DNA of 64,000 nucleotides from Beverwykella pulmonaria (Eukaryota > Ascomycota > Dothideomycetes > Pleosporales > Melanommataceae): assembly GCA_001599595.1 (NCBI GenBank), contig BCHH01000017.1:621873-685872 (forward strand), written 5' to 3'. How positions within the stretch are numbered: position 1 is the first letter of the stretch; the number at the start of each line of letters is the position of its first letter. Of the stretch, positions 43,501 through 54,812 are shown piece after piece. The translations under genes were made by a program, and so were the position numbers. The notes beneath the pieces were generated by a model, which was not told where the DNA came from, did not search any database, and was given only the letters and a program-made list of their open reading frames with translations.

Positions 43501-44840
43501 CCTCTTAAAGTGGTTACCGCCTCTGGGGCTTCGTACCGGATGGTACCGTATCTTGTGCTGGTAAGTTGCTTTCGATCCTGAGTGTTGACAATGTGTTGTT
43601 TGGCGAGTCCCATATCCGCGATTTTAAGCGTTCCAAGCCCACTTTGCTGATGCAGGAACCTGAGAATATTTTCAGGTTTCAGGTCGCCGTGCCTGATCGA
43701 TTTTTGATTAACGTTATCGACGGGTGCAACGATGTCATCGTCCTCATCGTGAACCAGCACCTCCGGGCTCTTCAGAGTCTGTTCGCTGGCGTCGTGTGCT
43801 CCTTCGTCAACCTGAGGAGATGCAACATGGAAATCGTGGAGACTGTCAAGGGCATCTGCGACTCCTCTCAATTGGTGAATAGTTTCGAAGATAAGTTCTG
43901 GGGTTGGAATTTGCTTTGGAAATTTGTCCCAGTAATCACGTAAGCTACCCCCTTCGGCCCATGGAAACATGAAATAACGGCTGTCGCCTCTTCGAATAGC
44001 CGCAATACACTTGGTAATGTGCGCATGGTTGAGTTTGTTGATGTTGGCTAATGCTCTTGCTTCTAGATCCCAGGCATCATTGGTTCCCTTTTCGTCGTTG
44101 CCACGGGTGACCACTATTTCCTTAATGGCGACCTGGCGAACACCGTCAATATCACACAATAACGATAGCAGCTGGGATTTACTCACATTCTTCATATTTT
44201 CATGCTTCTGGTGGTCCGGGTGTATTGTGACCATACACACCGAACCGAACGCGCCAACTTTCGGTCCTCCACTATCTTTAGTGAAGGGGAATATACAATT
44301 GTACAACAGGTTGTAGTTATAATTGGAGGGCGAAAACACAGGTGCTAGGTACCTCCATTGCTTCTCGTAGAAATCTTCAAGCTTTGCAGATGTCCAAATC
44401 TTAGGATGGAACGGTCGCAAGTCAGGGGCCGAGCTTTGGGGCTCATCCAGGGGTAGGTGGCTATCGTCGTAGTTGTACATTTGAAAAAGAATCATAGACG
44501 AAATTAGGAACTGAGCACCGAATTCTAGCGTAACACAAATTGCAAAAATCTTCTGAGCTCTGGCAGATATCCATTTGGCGAGATCCTGACGGAAGGCATG
44601 GTTATATGCCTGAACAATCCCCTCATCCGGATTGCTCTCTATCTTCCTAAGTTCTTTTTCTATCTCTTCCTGAGTGATGAGCCGTTGGATAGAGCCGGCT
44701 GGCAAGTATTTTCGTGCTGGATCGTGAAAAGTGCTAGAAACAAAGGAGGCAAGTAACTTGTCTGCAAGGGACTGTTCAATGGGTAATGGAGTTGACTCAA
44801 GGAATTGCTGCAAAGGGTCCTTTGTAGGTGCGTTCAACAT
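40576..44840 (-). CDS. Protein kinase-HET domain fusion protein
   Basis: Exons 44840-42467, 42199-41410 and 41353-40576 give 1313 residues. Residues ~50-180 are an N-terminal helical module ending K-L-E-D-F-Y-E-K-Q-W-R-Y-L-A-P-V-F. The kinase domain (~185-560) has G-A-F-G-S-V, V-A-I-K (Lys240), R-H-G-D-L-K-P-E-N (384-391, non-RD), D-M-G instead of D-F-G (409-411), A-P-E and D-I-W-S-M-G. A linker is followed by the HET N-terminal Cys module (C-D-R-C ... C-D-F-C-K-L-L). The HET domain has Y-I-A-L-S-H-P-W-G-D (~869), L-W-I-D-S-I-C-I-I-Q (~930) and G-W-V-L-Q-E-R-A. All segments lie in phase, so this is one gene. HET domains trigger cell death in heterokaryon incompatibility; coupling to a kinase suggests phosphorylation-controlled signalling (inference). 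Confidence 0.85.
42200..42466 (-). other. Long or composite intron in the kinase-HET gene
   Basis: The 267-nt gap between exon 1 (donor G|GTAAGA) and exon 2 (acceptor CTTTAG|GA) is far longer than other introns here. It could hold a small extra exon: after GTAG at about 42427 an open phase-compatible stretch runs to about 42347. The direct join gives S-P-G-L-N-T-P-T-P-I-Q-V-G-L-P-E-L-P, which reads well for a HET protein. Confidence 0.45.
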
Positions 44841-45597
44841 TGTGGAAACGGTCCGGCCGGAAGCTCACTGCTTTTTTGTTCATAAGATGGCCTAAATGCG
44901 TCAGAGAGCTTGATGCATGCAAAGAGTAGAGGGGCCCACGGTGCTTACCGTGCGCTAGAGACAGGTTACATTTCTTCTTCTTGAGCAGAAAGCAGCGTGC
45001 GCTGCTCGTAATAACACTGATTTATGCTGATAATGGTGCTGTTCAATCCGCAGAGCCTCTAGACAGAAAGCGTGACAGCCTTGTGAAGTCAACGAATAGC
45101 GTGAGAACACGTCCGGAGGCTTACACCAGTCCTGCTCAGATCGCCGTGAGAGGGGCGGAAACGCGTCTTGGAATCTGCAGATACATGGGTTTGCAGGCTG
45201 AGCTGAAAGCAGACCCCGCTCGTTCTTCTAGGCGCACAGGATCCCAGTTCTTCCTGCGCCCGATTAGGGAATGTAAGACGGGGCCGTTCCAGCTTTCGTC
45301 TGCAGGTTCGCGAAAAGCAAAAGATGGCGCAGCCCAGCCCGAGCCTTGCTCTAACTCTGTGGTCAACCGCAGCGATCCTTCCGGTCGCTTGCGAACAAAA
45401 CCTTAACTAGTGATGCACTGAACTGCCGAAGTCAAAAAAATCTTGTTCGGTATCGCGATGTGAGATTATTCTTGGGTATCTACCGTATCCCCTCCATTGC
45501 GCAAAACAAGCCGCACTTGATGTAGAGGCCTTACTGAATGAGACCAGAGTCAGTGACTACAAACATACTCCAGAGATTCCTTAACCTGCTTGAGGGT
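44841..45597. other. Intergenic between two kinase genes
   Basis: 757 bp separating the kinase-HET start from the stop of the upstream kinase, both on the minus strand. A 141-codon plus-strand frame (44981-45406) and a minus-strand frame inside it have no recognisable features. Confidence 0.35.
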
Positions 45598-48469
45598 TTA
45601 GCGGGGCTTGGGTCGTGGAATGCGGCTTGCACGCCTTTTGGAAAGTGGAGAACCTGATGGGATGGATGCATTGTTTATAGTCGCCCACGCAGCTGTTGTT
45701 GTCTGCTCGTGTTGTGTCGGATCTTGTTCTGGCTCCTTCAGCTTACACCAAGGGCTTGTTGCCATTGCATAGTCCTCATCAAGGCGAGACTTTTGAAGCA
45801 TGTCTTTGAGCTTCTTCCAAATTCCAGCGCATGATTTCCGCTCGCTAGATTCGACCACCAGCATATCATTTTGAATCATAACTAGAAGATCGTGAAAATA
45901 TTCAGAACAGTTTGGATGCTCGTGCAGCTTGTATATAAACTGTTGATTGCAAGTTTAGAAAGTGCTGCTTGATAGAATTCTTAGGGCTTGATTTACCTTG
46001 GTGACCTCTGGTTTGATTATGGCTCTTAGTTCCTGTGAATCCTTATGCCTCACGAGTTTGAAGAAGATGTCAGAGCGCGAATTATTCTGCAACAAGACGT
46101 CTGGAGTCCATCTCCTCAAAATAAACATCTGCAGAAGCTGGCTACCTCCGAGCATCCACGTCACAAATTCTAAAAAGACACAGCCTAGGCACCAAATGTC
46201 GTATGATTGGCGAATAACTCTGGGTTGCAGGTCGCATTCCGGAGGACGATAAGTTAAGGTCATTGCAACACTCTGTCGCTTAGTTTTGCTCAGTGAGGAG
46301 TTGAGTTCAGCTTGGCCAAAATCAGTTATCTTGAGAGTCCCTCTCAGGGTATTTTCGTCGCCATGGTCGCCATCGCGATACCACAAGATATTGCCCGGGT
46401 TGATATCTCCGTGCCGGCCGTATTGCATTGGTTTAGCGCTGTCGTCCTCGCTATGTGATCGGTGCAGTGCCTTTGAATGACATTTGTCGGCGGTAGTTGC
46501 TTGGTTCAGCCGCCAAATGGGAGAGGGAGGTCGTTCCTTGACGCCGTCAATCCCCCATGAATCCGTACGCGGCATAACAAAGTTGACACGCTTGTTAGTC
46601 TGCTTCTGAATCTGATCGGCAGTGTCTGCAAAACGTCAACATTCACTACATTATTCTTGAGAGCTAGGCCTTCACATACCAGCTAAGGTGTGTTTCTGGT
46701 ATTCTTTTGCGATCTTCTGATGTTTAGGAAATGAAAGATGTCTATGAAGTTTAGAGAGTGCATCAGCAAGCCCAGCACATTGCTCGGCCACCCACAGAAC
46801 ATTCTTGTGGGTGAATTGTGGAGTTTTCTGAATCTGCTTCCAGTATTCAGAAAGATCGCCCTCAGCACGATAGAAGATTAGATGGAACTTCTTGAATTGC
46901 TCGTAACTCGCTAAGAGTGACACGACATGCTTGTGGCTCTGCTCTTCAGTAAACTTCTTCAAGATGGCAATCTCTTTCTTGTAGGCCTCACGATGTTCAT
47001 CATACAGTTGCTGCTTGACAGCAAAGCCACGATGGCTGAGTGTGGTGCCTTGGAAGTTGTGGTGTTCGTCGTGGATGCGGACCATGAGGACCTTCCCATA
47101 TCCGCCCGTCTTGTGAGTGATGCGGTCTTCTGCATTGTCTGACAAGACTAGCGGAAGAAACGGGAGAATGTGTTCGTCTTGGAGAATGTAGTGCTTTACA
47201 GCGCCGTCCTCGTCCCTGGCAAAGAAGGGCGCTAGCATCCACCATTGCTTCTCTTGAAAGCTCTCCAGTTTGAACGGCGACCACATTTTATGTTTGAAGC
47301 ATTTCAGTGGCCTCTTTTCATGGTCTCCTTGGCGATAGAGGTCATCCGTACCTTCAAGTGGTACCAAGGTCATAGGCAACTCAAGATCGCTTACGTCCTC
47401 CTCAAGGAAGAGGAGAATTGATGAAGCTGCATCAACCAAAACAAGAAGAGCGAAGATCTTCCGGTAAGATTTTATCAGTCTCTTGTTTTTCCGAATAATT
47501 TCCGTCTCTCTGCATATGTCTTTGGCGTAAGCTTTGATATGTTCAGGTGAATGCACTTGTGACAGCTTCTTCATCAATTCTCGAGCGACTGACTCTGGGT
47601 TCACAACGTTGCAAAGCTCCTCCTTGGGAATGAACTTTCGTAATTGGCCCTCATTGTTCCGTGTAAATTGACGGGCGGCCAATATGTCCTCTTGCAGCTG
47701 ATGCTCCGCTGGCAATGAAGCCAATGACTCTTCGAGGTTGAAATCGGAATGAACTGATGACTCTCGGGCAAGAGTTCGCTTTTGACGTTTCTGCTGTTGG
47801 TCGCCGGCGTCGGAGATGACGCTAAGCACAGGTGAAGAAGCTAGGCCCACTTCCTCTGGAACTCCAAGAGATCCTGTGTAGAACTTGAGACTAGTTGATT
47901 CGGCAGAAGAATCAAACGGAGTACTCTGGAAAACTTTGATTAACTTTGAACGCAGGTTCGCAGACCTAATCACTACCTACAAGGATATCAGGCTCAGGCC
48001 CCGGCCCAGTCGAGTCATCTGCTGAATGACCTTTCAGGCCGACACCAGACCCGACATGTGTGAGCTGTCGAACAGATTCCGGTGTGGGCGGAGACAGTTT
48101 CGGTTCAAAAGGCCTGGTTTCTTGATGAGAACCACATCGAGACTGCTTTGCCTCTGAGGATCTCGAGCAATCTTTTCTATCGACACTACTTTGAGTGTTG
48201 GTATAACTCCACGATATTCGTGAGGATGTCTTGGCAAGGCTGTAGTTTGATTGTTGTGAAACGTCGGGCGGGTCCGCTCCACGTGTCGTGTCTGCTGCAA
48301 GTCCACGCTGCGTCACGGGTCTTGGTAAAGCTGAAGTCGATGATCGAGGCCTGTGATTCAGAGATCGAGGCGTTGAGGCTTCCAGGCCCGGAGCGTTGTC
48401 ATTGGCCGAGGTGCTGACCGGTCTGTTGCGTGGGTGACTGGACAGGACGTTTGCCTTGCGTGCGCTCAT
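45598..48469 (-). CDS. Protein kinase-like protein sharing the kinase-HET N-terminal module
   Basis: Exons 48469-47981, 47925-46680, 46625-45997 and 45939-45598 (introns 55, 54, 57 nt) give 901 residues. Start chosen at the first ATG (M-S-A-R-K-A-N-V). Residues 1-250 are Ser/Arg/Pro-rich and likely disordered, with a basic Q-Q-Q-K-R-Q-K-R patch. Residues ~260-400 match the module of the neighbour, ending F-K-L-E-S-F-Q-E-K-Q-W-W-M-L-A-P-F-F. The kinase domain has G-G-Y-G-K-V, F-A-V-K (Lys467), R-H-G-D-I-N-P-G-N-I-L (Asp652; HRD Arg is Gly and the usual loop Lys is Pro), T-D-F-G (680-682), R-P-P-E and S-Y-D-I-W-C-L-G. The missing loop Lys makes activity uncertain. No HET domain follows; the tail is basic. 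Confidence 0.8.
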
Positions 48470-48900
48470 CCTGCTGGACACGGAAATGCACAAAGACGTT
48501 GGTTTGGGATTATGCGCCCATGCATACGGCGCTGAGCTGTCTTGAAATATATGGTTGCCTCCACCCAAGGACTCGACGAGGCTGAGCTTAAGCCAAAACG
48601 CAGCACATGATAACCGCCGTCCGATTTTGCGTGCCACAATATTTCAGCCATGTGGCTGTGTGAGGTTGCCTGCTTTGCCTTCTTTAGGGGAGGCTGAGAT
48701 ATGATTGGAAGATATTAGCCTGTCAGCCTCTCGAATGTCCGCGTGGCTTAGCCCCCATTCCGCCCCCAGCTGAGTCTTATAACATGTATAAGTTGCATCA
48801 GTCGAGCCCGTTTCGTCATGACGCCATTTTAGAGCAATACCTTCGTTCCTGGATTTCCGGCCCCAAAAGTTGCTTGCAGTGCTGTTGACAAGCGAAACCA
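48470..48900. promoter_or_regulatory. Divergent promoter between kinase gene and 85-residue gene
   Basis: 431 bp shared by a minus-strand kinase start (48469) and a plus-strand start (48901). No canonical TATA box stands out. A shared promoter would favour co-expression of the two. Confidence 0.4.
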
Positions 48901-49274
48901 ATGAATTTCATGAGCGCGAAACCCTTCATCGCAACACAGTATCCCGTGTTGGGAGAAGAACGCGATGACGATCTACCTGACCTGGACTCTGCTCAGTTTA
49001 TTTCGGGAAGCAACATCGATCCATCAAAATTGACAACCTTGCTGAGGACTAAGTTTGGCGCTGGAGCGTACGATACACATGTGAGTGTCTGCCGAATCAA
49101 TGACGAGGAACGTTGTACAAGATGAAAGAGCTAATCGTTCGTGAATGTAGGTTCTACAGAATTCATACTGCATTATCGCCCCGGGAAAACTTTCTATCGT
49201 AAGTCAAGTTCGCCTTTGACAAGCATTTCGCTAATGCTGAACAGGGAGAAATCGCAAGGTGCCGAAGAAGATAG
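48901..49274 (+). CDS. Small 85-residue protein in the HET/kinase island
   Basis: Three exons, 48901-49080, 49151-49198 and 49245-49274, with 70- and 46-nt GT-AG introns, all phase 0, give 85 residues. The product starts M-N-F-M-S-A-K-P-F-I-A-T-Q-Y-P-V-L (a second ATG three codons in is possible). It has an acidic block (E-E-R-D-D-D-L-P-D-L-D), then L-L-R-T-K-F-G-A-G-A-Y and N-S-Y-C-I-I-A-P, and ends A-R-C-R-R-R. No signal peptide or membrane span. Intact splicing in an otherwise decayed neighbourhood suggests selection. I have the impression of similar small ascomycete proteins of unknown function; that needs a search. Confidence 0.7.
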
Positions 49275-49489
49275 TGGCCAAAGAAATGAGTCGACCTAGG
49301 TCTTGTGAACCACGAGGAAGCCACGCATCGTGAGCAGAGAAAAAAACCATATATTAGCGATTAGAGATTACAGATTGTTCATATCCAAGTAATTCGTTCG
49401 AACTGGAAGCTACTTAACCATTTCCTAATATGCACAATCATCCCATGCAAAGCTGTCGCTCTTTCATTCACGAGAACAGCCCACACATC

Positions 49490-50489
49490 CTAGAGATTGA
49501 ACTCATCTTTGCCGTCTGCAGGAATGATTTCTGGCCTGCTTATATATAAGAATGCATCCACGAGACTGGTAACTCCAGCGACCAATGGAATGAACTGTTC
49601 GGGTGTGGAAACATCACTATATGGCTCGAGCTCGTTGTACATGATGGGTCATCTCTGCAGTAGCGACGAAGAATGGAAACAAAAGCAGCAAGAACACCGC
49701 TGGTCTCCTGAGGATCATTTTTATGTTATCAAAATTGTTGCTAGTGGTGTCATCTCGCACAGTTTGTAGGCTGCGTCGGCTAAAGAGAACAGCGATGGTA
49801 ATGATCATACTTACCCATTACACGTCATCTGATTTATTGTTGCTCCAACATGATATTGCTGCAATGATCTTGATTGCGGAGGCGATCGAACTGTTGATGG
49901 TTCCTAACGCCCCGATAGCCGTATTAGCGGTCATCATCCACTTATACTAGCCGTCAAGCTTGACCTGCACAAAAACCACGTATAACCACCTGTGTGGAGG
50001 GACGTTAAACGGTGTTGTTCGACTAGCCAGAACCAGACCATAACACCTAGCTGTCAGTAACTCATAGAGAGGAACAGGAAAAGGCCGATCGCGTTCCCGT
50101 GAATTCCTATATTATAAATGGCGCTATCAACAGTAGTAACATTGATCCCGAACATGTTGAAAACAATGAGCGACTTAGCCAGATTAATCTCACAATGGAG
50201 AGCCATTTTAGTCCAAGATGCCAATTATCAATGAATACAACCAAAGAGACGATGATAGACATGCGAAGGGGTCATGTAACGGTGACAATTCCAGCCACAG
50301 CGTGCAAGTAGAAGCCAGTTCGGATTTCAACGCCATAAAAACCTTGAGGTGTGCTTGAGTTTCAATGGAACATTTCATCTTGACTGGCTTTGACCGTAGT
50401 CAAGGAATATCTCATGAATTAAAGCCGTCGACGCCATGACACAGACCAAAGCGGCAATGACTTCGAGCATGTGACTTCGTTGCGCCATC
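49490..50489 (-). pseudogene. Multi-pass membrane protein gene, RIP-damaged
   Basis: From an ATG at 50489 the minus strand reads a hydrophobic segment (L-E-V-I-A-A-L-V-C-V-M-A-S-T-A-L-I). A frame change follows. The next stretch carries F-Y-G-V-E-I-R-T-G-F-Y-L-H-A-V-A-G-I-V and S-I-I-V-S-L-V-V-F-I-D-N-W-H-L-G-L-K-W, with TGA stops where Arg is expected. Further hydrophobic blocks (T-A-I-G-A-L-G-T-I-N-S-S-I-A-S-A-I; R-R-P-A-V-F-L-L-L-L-F-P-F-F-V-A) lead to T-P-E-Q-F-I-P-L-V-A-G-V and a final E-F-N-L before TAG at 49490. At least five membrane segments. Introns of normal type may also be present, but the TGA codons within exonic sense show inactivation. Confidence 0.55.
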
Positions 50490-51872
50490 TTTCCCACTGT
50501 GTAATAAATTCTGATGTTTAACCCTCCCTCTGACTATCAGCAATAGTAATAAAATAGAAAATGGCAGTGGGCACATACTATGAGCCAAGTGCCCGAATAC
50601 TCTTATATGGTCTTTTTCTTGTAATTGGTTGGAACGCTTGACACTGTAATCTTTCAGCCAGTATTGTGCATCCAGCATACTTTGAGGTGCATGACCCCTT
50701 ATCATCATGCATCATGCTTCTGGTTCACTTAAAGTCCAACATATTTAGCTTAGCAATGGGCGCCACCGTGAAAGGGCAGGGTGTTGTGATCTGCCTACAT
50801 TAAGAGATTAGACGCAAAATAGGTTTGAGGTTGAGGCAGTATTTGAACTCGGTCAATTGGCTTCTTTGATATCTCCCGTGTCCAGGACCGTGACAAAACT
50901 ACGGGTTCATTCGATCATATGAGATCCACCTACTGTCACACCGTATTAGTTTCGCAGAATCGGCTTGCTTCGTCAAGGAGAGTGAAAAAATTGGAAAAAA
51001 CACATGGGTTTAGCCACCTGCTGTTTGGGGCCAATCAGGCTCAGCGAGTTTGGTTAGGTCGTAAATGCTGTCTTTTCTCGCTTCTTCGCAGTCTGTGCTA
51101 ATATAACGATGGCGATGATTGCAGTGTAATCACATACTTGTTAATTAGCGTGTCCTCGGCGCAAGCCTGCCAAAATGGTTTTCAGTAATCAACTAACTCC
51201 GGATGTATTAATGAAATAACTGGCAAAAATTCTGAAACAACCAACCTTTCTCAAAATTAGCATAACGTACACACTACTAACAGTTCAGTTATAATTTACT
51301 GGTCTACTAGAACAGGGAAGGTTAACTTTAAAGACCACATTGATAGACCATGTGAGAGGATCGTATAAAAGGCCCATGCATTGAAAATAGCACCGGACGC
51401 CTCCAGGACCTCTGGGGGGCTAGAATTCGCTTGCCATCTCTTGAAATTCACAAAGTTTAAAATAACCCCGTTGATGGAGCTCCCTGCGAGGGAGTCGAAG
51501 CATACATTTTGCCTAGCATTCATTTAGGGGAGCTCTAATTCGAACACAGCACTATGACTAACGGTCTTCGCTAAAAAACAGATCCCATATTTTTCAACTT
51601 GTAACGGATTCTAAAAGAAAAAAAGAACGTTCGCGAAATCTATTTCTTGTATTTGAAGAAAAAGAATGCAATAACCATTACCGACGATACCTGCAGGTCT
51701 ACAAGCTTAACTAACATTTAATTCTCTTATTTGAGAGGCTGTCCTTTCGTGTGGCACAGCAGGCTGTGTTACAAGACAAGAAGTGCGGGGAAAACATTCG
51801 CAACTTCTCAACCCTTCATTAATTATTCGCGACCTTCAAAATCAACCACTCTATTGATCTGTATGCTCTGTC
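50490..51872. other. 1.4-kb AT-rich intergenic stretch
   Basis: A 75-codon minus-strand frame at 51296-51523 starts M-N-A-R-Q-N-V and is partly hydrophobic, but it has no support beyond being open. The final 100 bp precede the DUF6604-like gene. Confidence 0.35.
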
Positions 51873-54240
51873 ATGGCCAGTGAATGCGACTCGCTATTTG
51901 GAGCGTACAAGGCATACAAACGATCTACCAACATCGCACTCAGTTGGCTTCTTCCTGATACTAAAGGAACAGGCAACCTCTTACAAGCAGGCTGCAAGTC
52001 CACTAACGATATCATTCGCGAGGCAGAAAAGATTCGCGCTTCCGGTAAACGGGCACCCAGCTATGTCATTTCCGCCTTGCGAGATGCCATCAAAAATCGC
52101 TGGAAGGTTTTCGAAGCATACAGTGTAGCAAGCCATGCGGCTAAAGACAAAGCTGCCAAGGCGAGAGACGAGCGTCATAAAGCTTTCATCAACAAGTGAG
52201 GCTACTGCATAAGACTCTATAGGTTGTCCTAATAATAGTAGGCTTGAAAATACACTACAGATTCTCCTCCCCTCGAAGGACAAGCAAAGTGGAACAGTTC
52301 CCCAAGAAATAACGCTGACGCAACATGCTACTGCTGATGCATTCACTAATCGGTTCAATCTACTACATCTTACTACGGAAGAAAAAGACACAGGCGTCCA
52401 CCTTGGAGATATAGATGTAGTTCAAGAATCGAGTTCGATGGAAAATCTCTTGAATGTTGATGTTCCCTCTAGCATTCCGACGGCAGAGCTTTTGCTAGAG
52501 GATGATGAGTTCGGGGAGTACGTCGAATTGAGTTTCTTCATCAACGTAAGCTCCGGCATCGTATCTGATGTGCACATAGAGAGCCTTTACTTACTCATCC
52601 TAACACAGGAGCTTGATACCTTGTTCGTGAAAATGGACGAATATTGGCGAGAAGCTACCAGAAGCGAATTGCCCTTTGTGATCTCAGCATGGCTTTCTAC
52701 CGTTGCCTTCTATGCGGTTGAGAGACTCTTCGCGAGATGGGATCGAATAGCTCCGGATTACGCCACACTGGTTTACAAGTGGCAAAAGCAGAGAGAAGCT
52801 TGGCCGATAAGACTACGATTCAAAGATGTTCCCGAATTAGACACCAACCCAGGTCGATTCTGGGCCTTTGTTCCTCTTTGGCTACCTGGGAGAATTCTGG
52901 CCGATTGCAGAACCATGAAAGAGTATGAGAAACTCATCCCTACTGCCGGAGCCCGAGCAAAGCCTGAGGAATACTTTCTAGGCCCTTCCAATACACATGA
53001 TGACCTTGCGCAAGACGAGATGCAAGAAAGCATGCGCTTGAGCCTCTCAACGAAACGCGCGATCTGTGCAATCGAACCTGCAGACCAACCAAGATATATC
53101 TGTGAGCCACTTTTACCTTTGCTGGAAAAGGTCTTAAGTGATAAGAACGAGCCCATTCCACTCCAGTTGGTCTTCGGCTACGAAATGCTGCTCTCGTCGT
53201 ACAAGGCACACCTGTGGCCGGATGGGAAACTCAATAAGCAAAACTGTCGAATCACCGTCTTACATTTTGCTAGGTCTGTACAAACGAGTGTGCAGAAAGT
53301 TCTCAACTTGAAGCAGTGCGCTTGCGGAAAATGTCACCCTCACCCATATGAACTCCACAACCTTTTTCTCCAAGTAACAGCCTCCAATCTGGATAAGTAC
53401 ATCCGTGAGAAACGATTCGACCTGTACTATCAGAATCCGTGGGTTTCTGGATGTCACATGGTCGAAATCGTGACCTACTCCATGTATGAGGGCCTTAATT
53501 TGTGTTTTATGACTGGACAAGTCTGTGCACTGCTTCATCTTTATAATGCTCTGCGACAACTGGACCCGCCCATACCACCAATAAAGCTACTGGACCAGCT
53601 GTGCAAGGTATTTCTGGATGAGTTTTTCAATGGAAGTCTCCCGACCGATACATTCACATCCCAATTTCGCAGAGCTTTGGGCGGCACAATGGCCAAAGGG
53701 CGAGAAGAGAACACGGGAAGCAGTCGATTAGCTCTGCCAACTAAGAAACAGATATGTGGGAAGAGCATTCCGCATTCTTTTTCACTGTTCTATGAGTTCC
53801 ATAATATAAGTTATAGTCCTACCATCGACACTTGGGAAAGAGTTTACCTCGGGGGCAACCACCAAAATGTCACGAAAAAACAACGTCGGGAGATACTCGA
53901 ACAGCTTCACTCAGTTCCATTCAACGTCACTTTAGAAAAGATAAAGGAAGCCGTAATGCCGGAGTTCAATGGCGCTATACCCGTCGCTCGCATTGACTAT
54001 TTCGCCATTCACACCTTTTGCTCAAACCTTCTTGCTCTGATTAGCAAAACCTTAGCTTCTGGGTGTGAAAGTGCTGGAGTCCATGCTGTCGACAACATGT
54101 TGGAGACTATCATGGAACACCGGAGGGATCGGTTCAGCACTCTAATGTTGAAGTATTTACGATCACTAAATTCAGTGAGGCAGGTTTTCGCCGACGTGGA
54201 TAGGGAGCTATCCGTTGAGCAGTTCGTCTGGTCTTTATAA
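51873..54240 (+). CDS. DUF6604-like fungal protein
   Basis: Exons 51873-52195, 52242-52545 and 52609-54240 give 752 residues. Intron 2 (63 nt) is divisible by three and open, but it has a perfect GTAAGC donor, CTAAC branch and CAG acceptor, so I remove it. The N-terminus (Y-K-A-Y-K-R-S-T-N-I-A-L-S-W-L-L) and the following I-R-E-A-E-K-I-R-A-S-G motif fit my memory of the DUF6604 domain found at the N-terminus of many ascomycete proteins. A middle L-N-L-K-Q-C-A-C-G-K-C-H-P-H-P-Y segment has a Cys/His cluster. The rest is helical with no catalytic motif. Cytosolic or nuclear; function unknown. It lies beside the HET/kinase island. Confidence 0.7.
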
Positions 54241-54812
54241 ATTCATATTATAGCGGAAATAATTTCATGTCGAATCAATAATACCAACTTGAAAAGAGTT
54301 GCCATATCAGAAATTTGACGTATGCTTACCCACTCTAGCATTTTCTTTCATGCATTCGATTCCTTCAGTGGACATGCTCTGCCAGGGATAACTGCCAATA
54401 AGCGCAGCGCTCAAGTTGTTATCTAAAGCTTTATTTCTCGGAAACATATGCCGTCAATTCACGAATTTTCTTCCAAATACTAATACAAGCAAGTGCAAAT
54501 CGTGGTTTTTAATATCGCGATGCGGCTCAACCCCGGTTATCCAGGTCCCAAGACGATCCCCCTCCCATCGGCTACAAAACGCCGAAGCCAAGATTCTGCA
54601 GTACAACCTCACGTTAACGTTGCAATCTACCTCGGTGGAGATATGCTATCTGCCATTAATCACGTCGCTATAGTTATACGTTATACCTAACTAAGTAACC
54701 CGAAATGCGGGAGGCTCAATATTGAGGTCACGAGTCAAGCATTTATCGTTGTTATAATGTTTTCTGGTGGAATTTTGTTGTGAAAGGTGCTTCAACTTAC
54801 GCGTTTGTAAAT
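54241..54812. other. Intergenic, no gene seen
   Basis: 3' flank of the DUF6604-like gene and upstream sequence of the fucosidase gene. Confidence 0.3.

Noticed and set aside
44981..45406. 141-codon plus-strand frame between the kinase genes
   Set aside because: Composition looks like random GC-rich sequence and a minus-strand frame covers the same bases; no motif.
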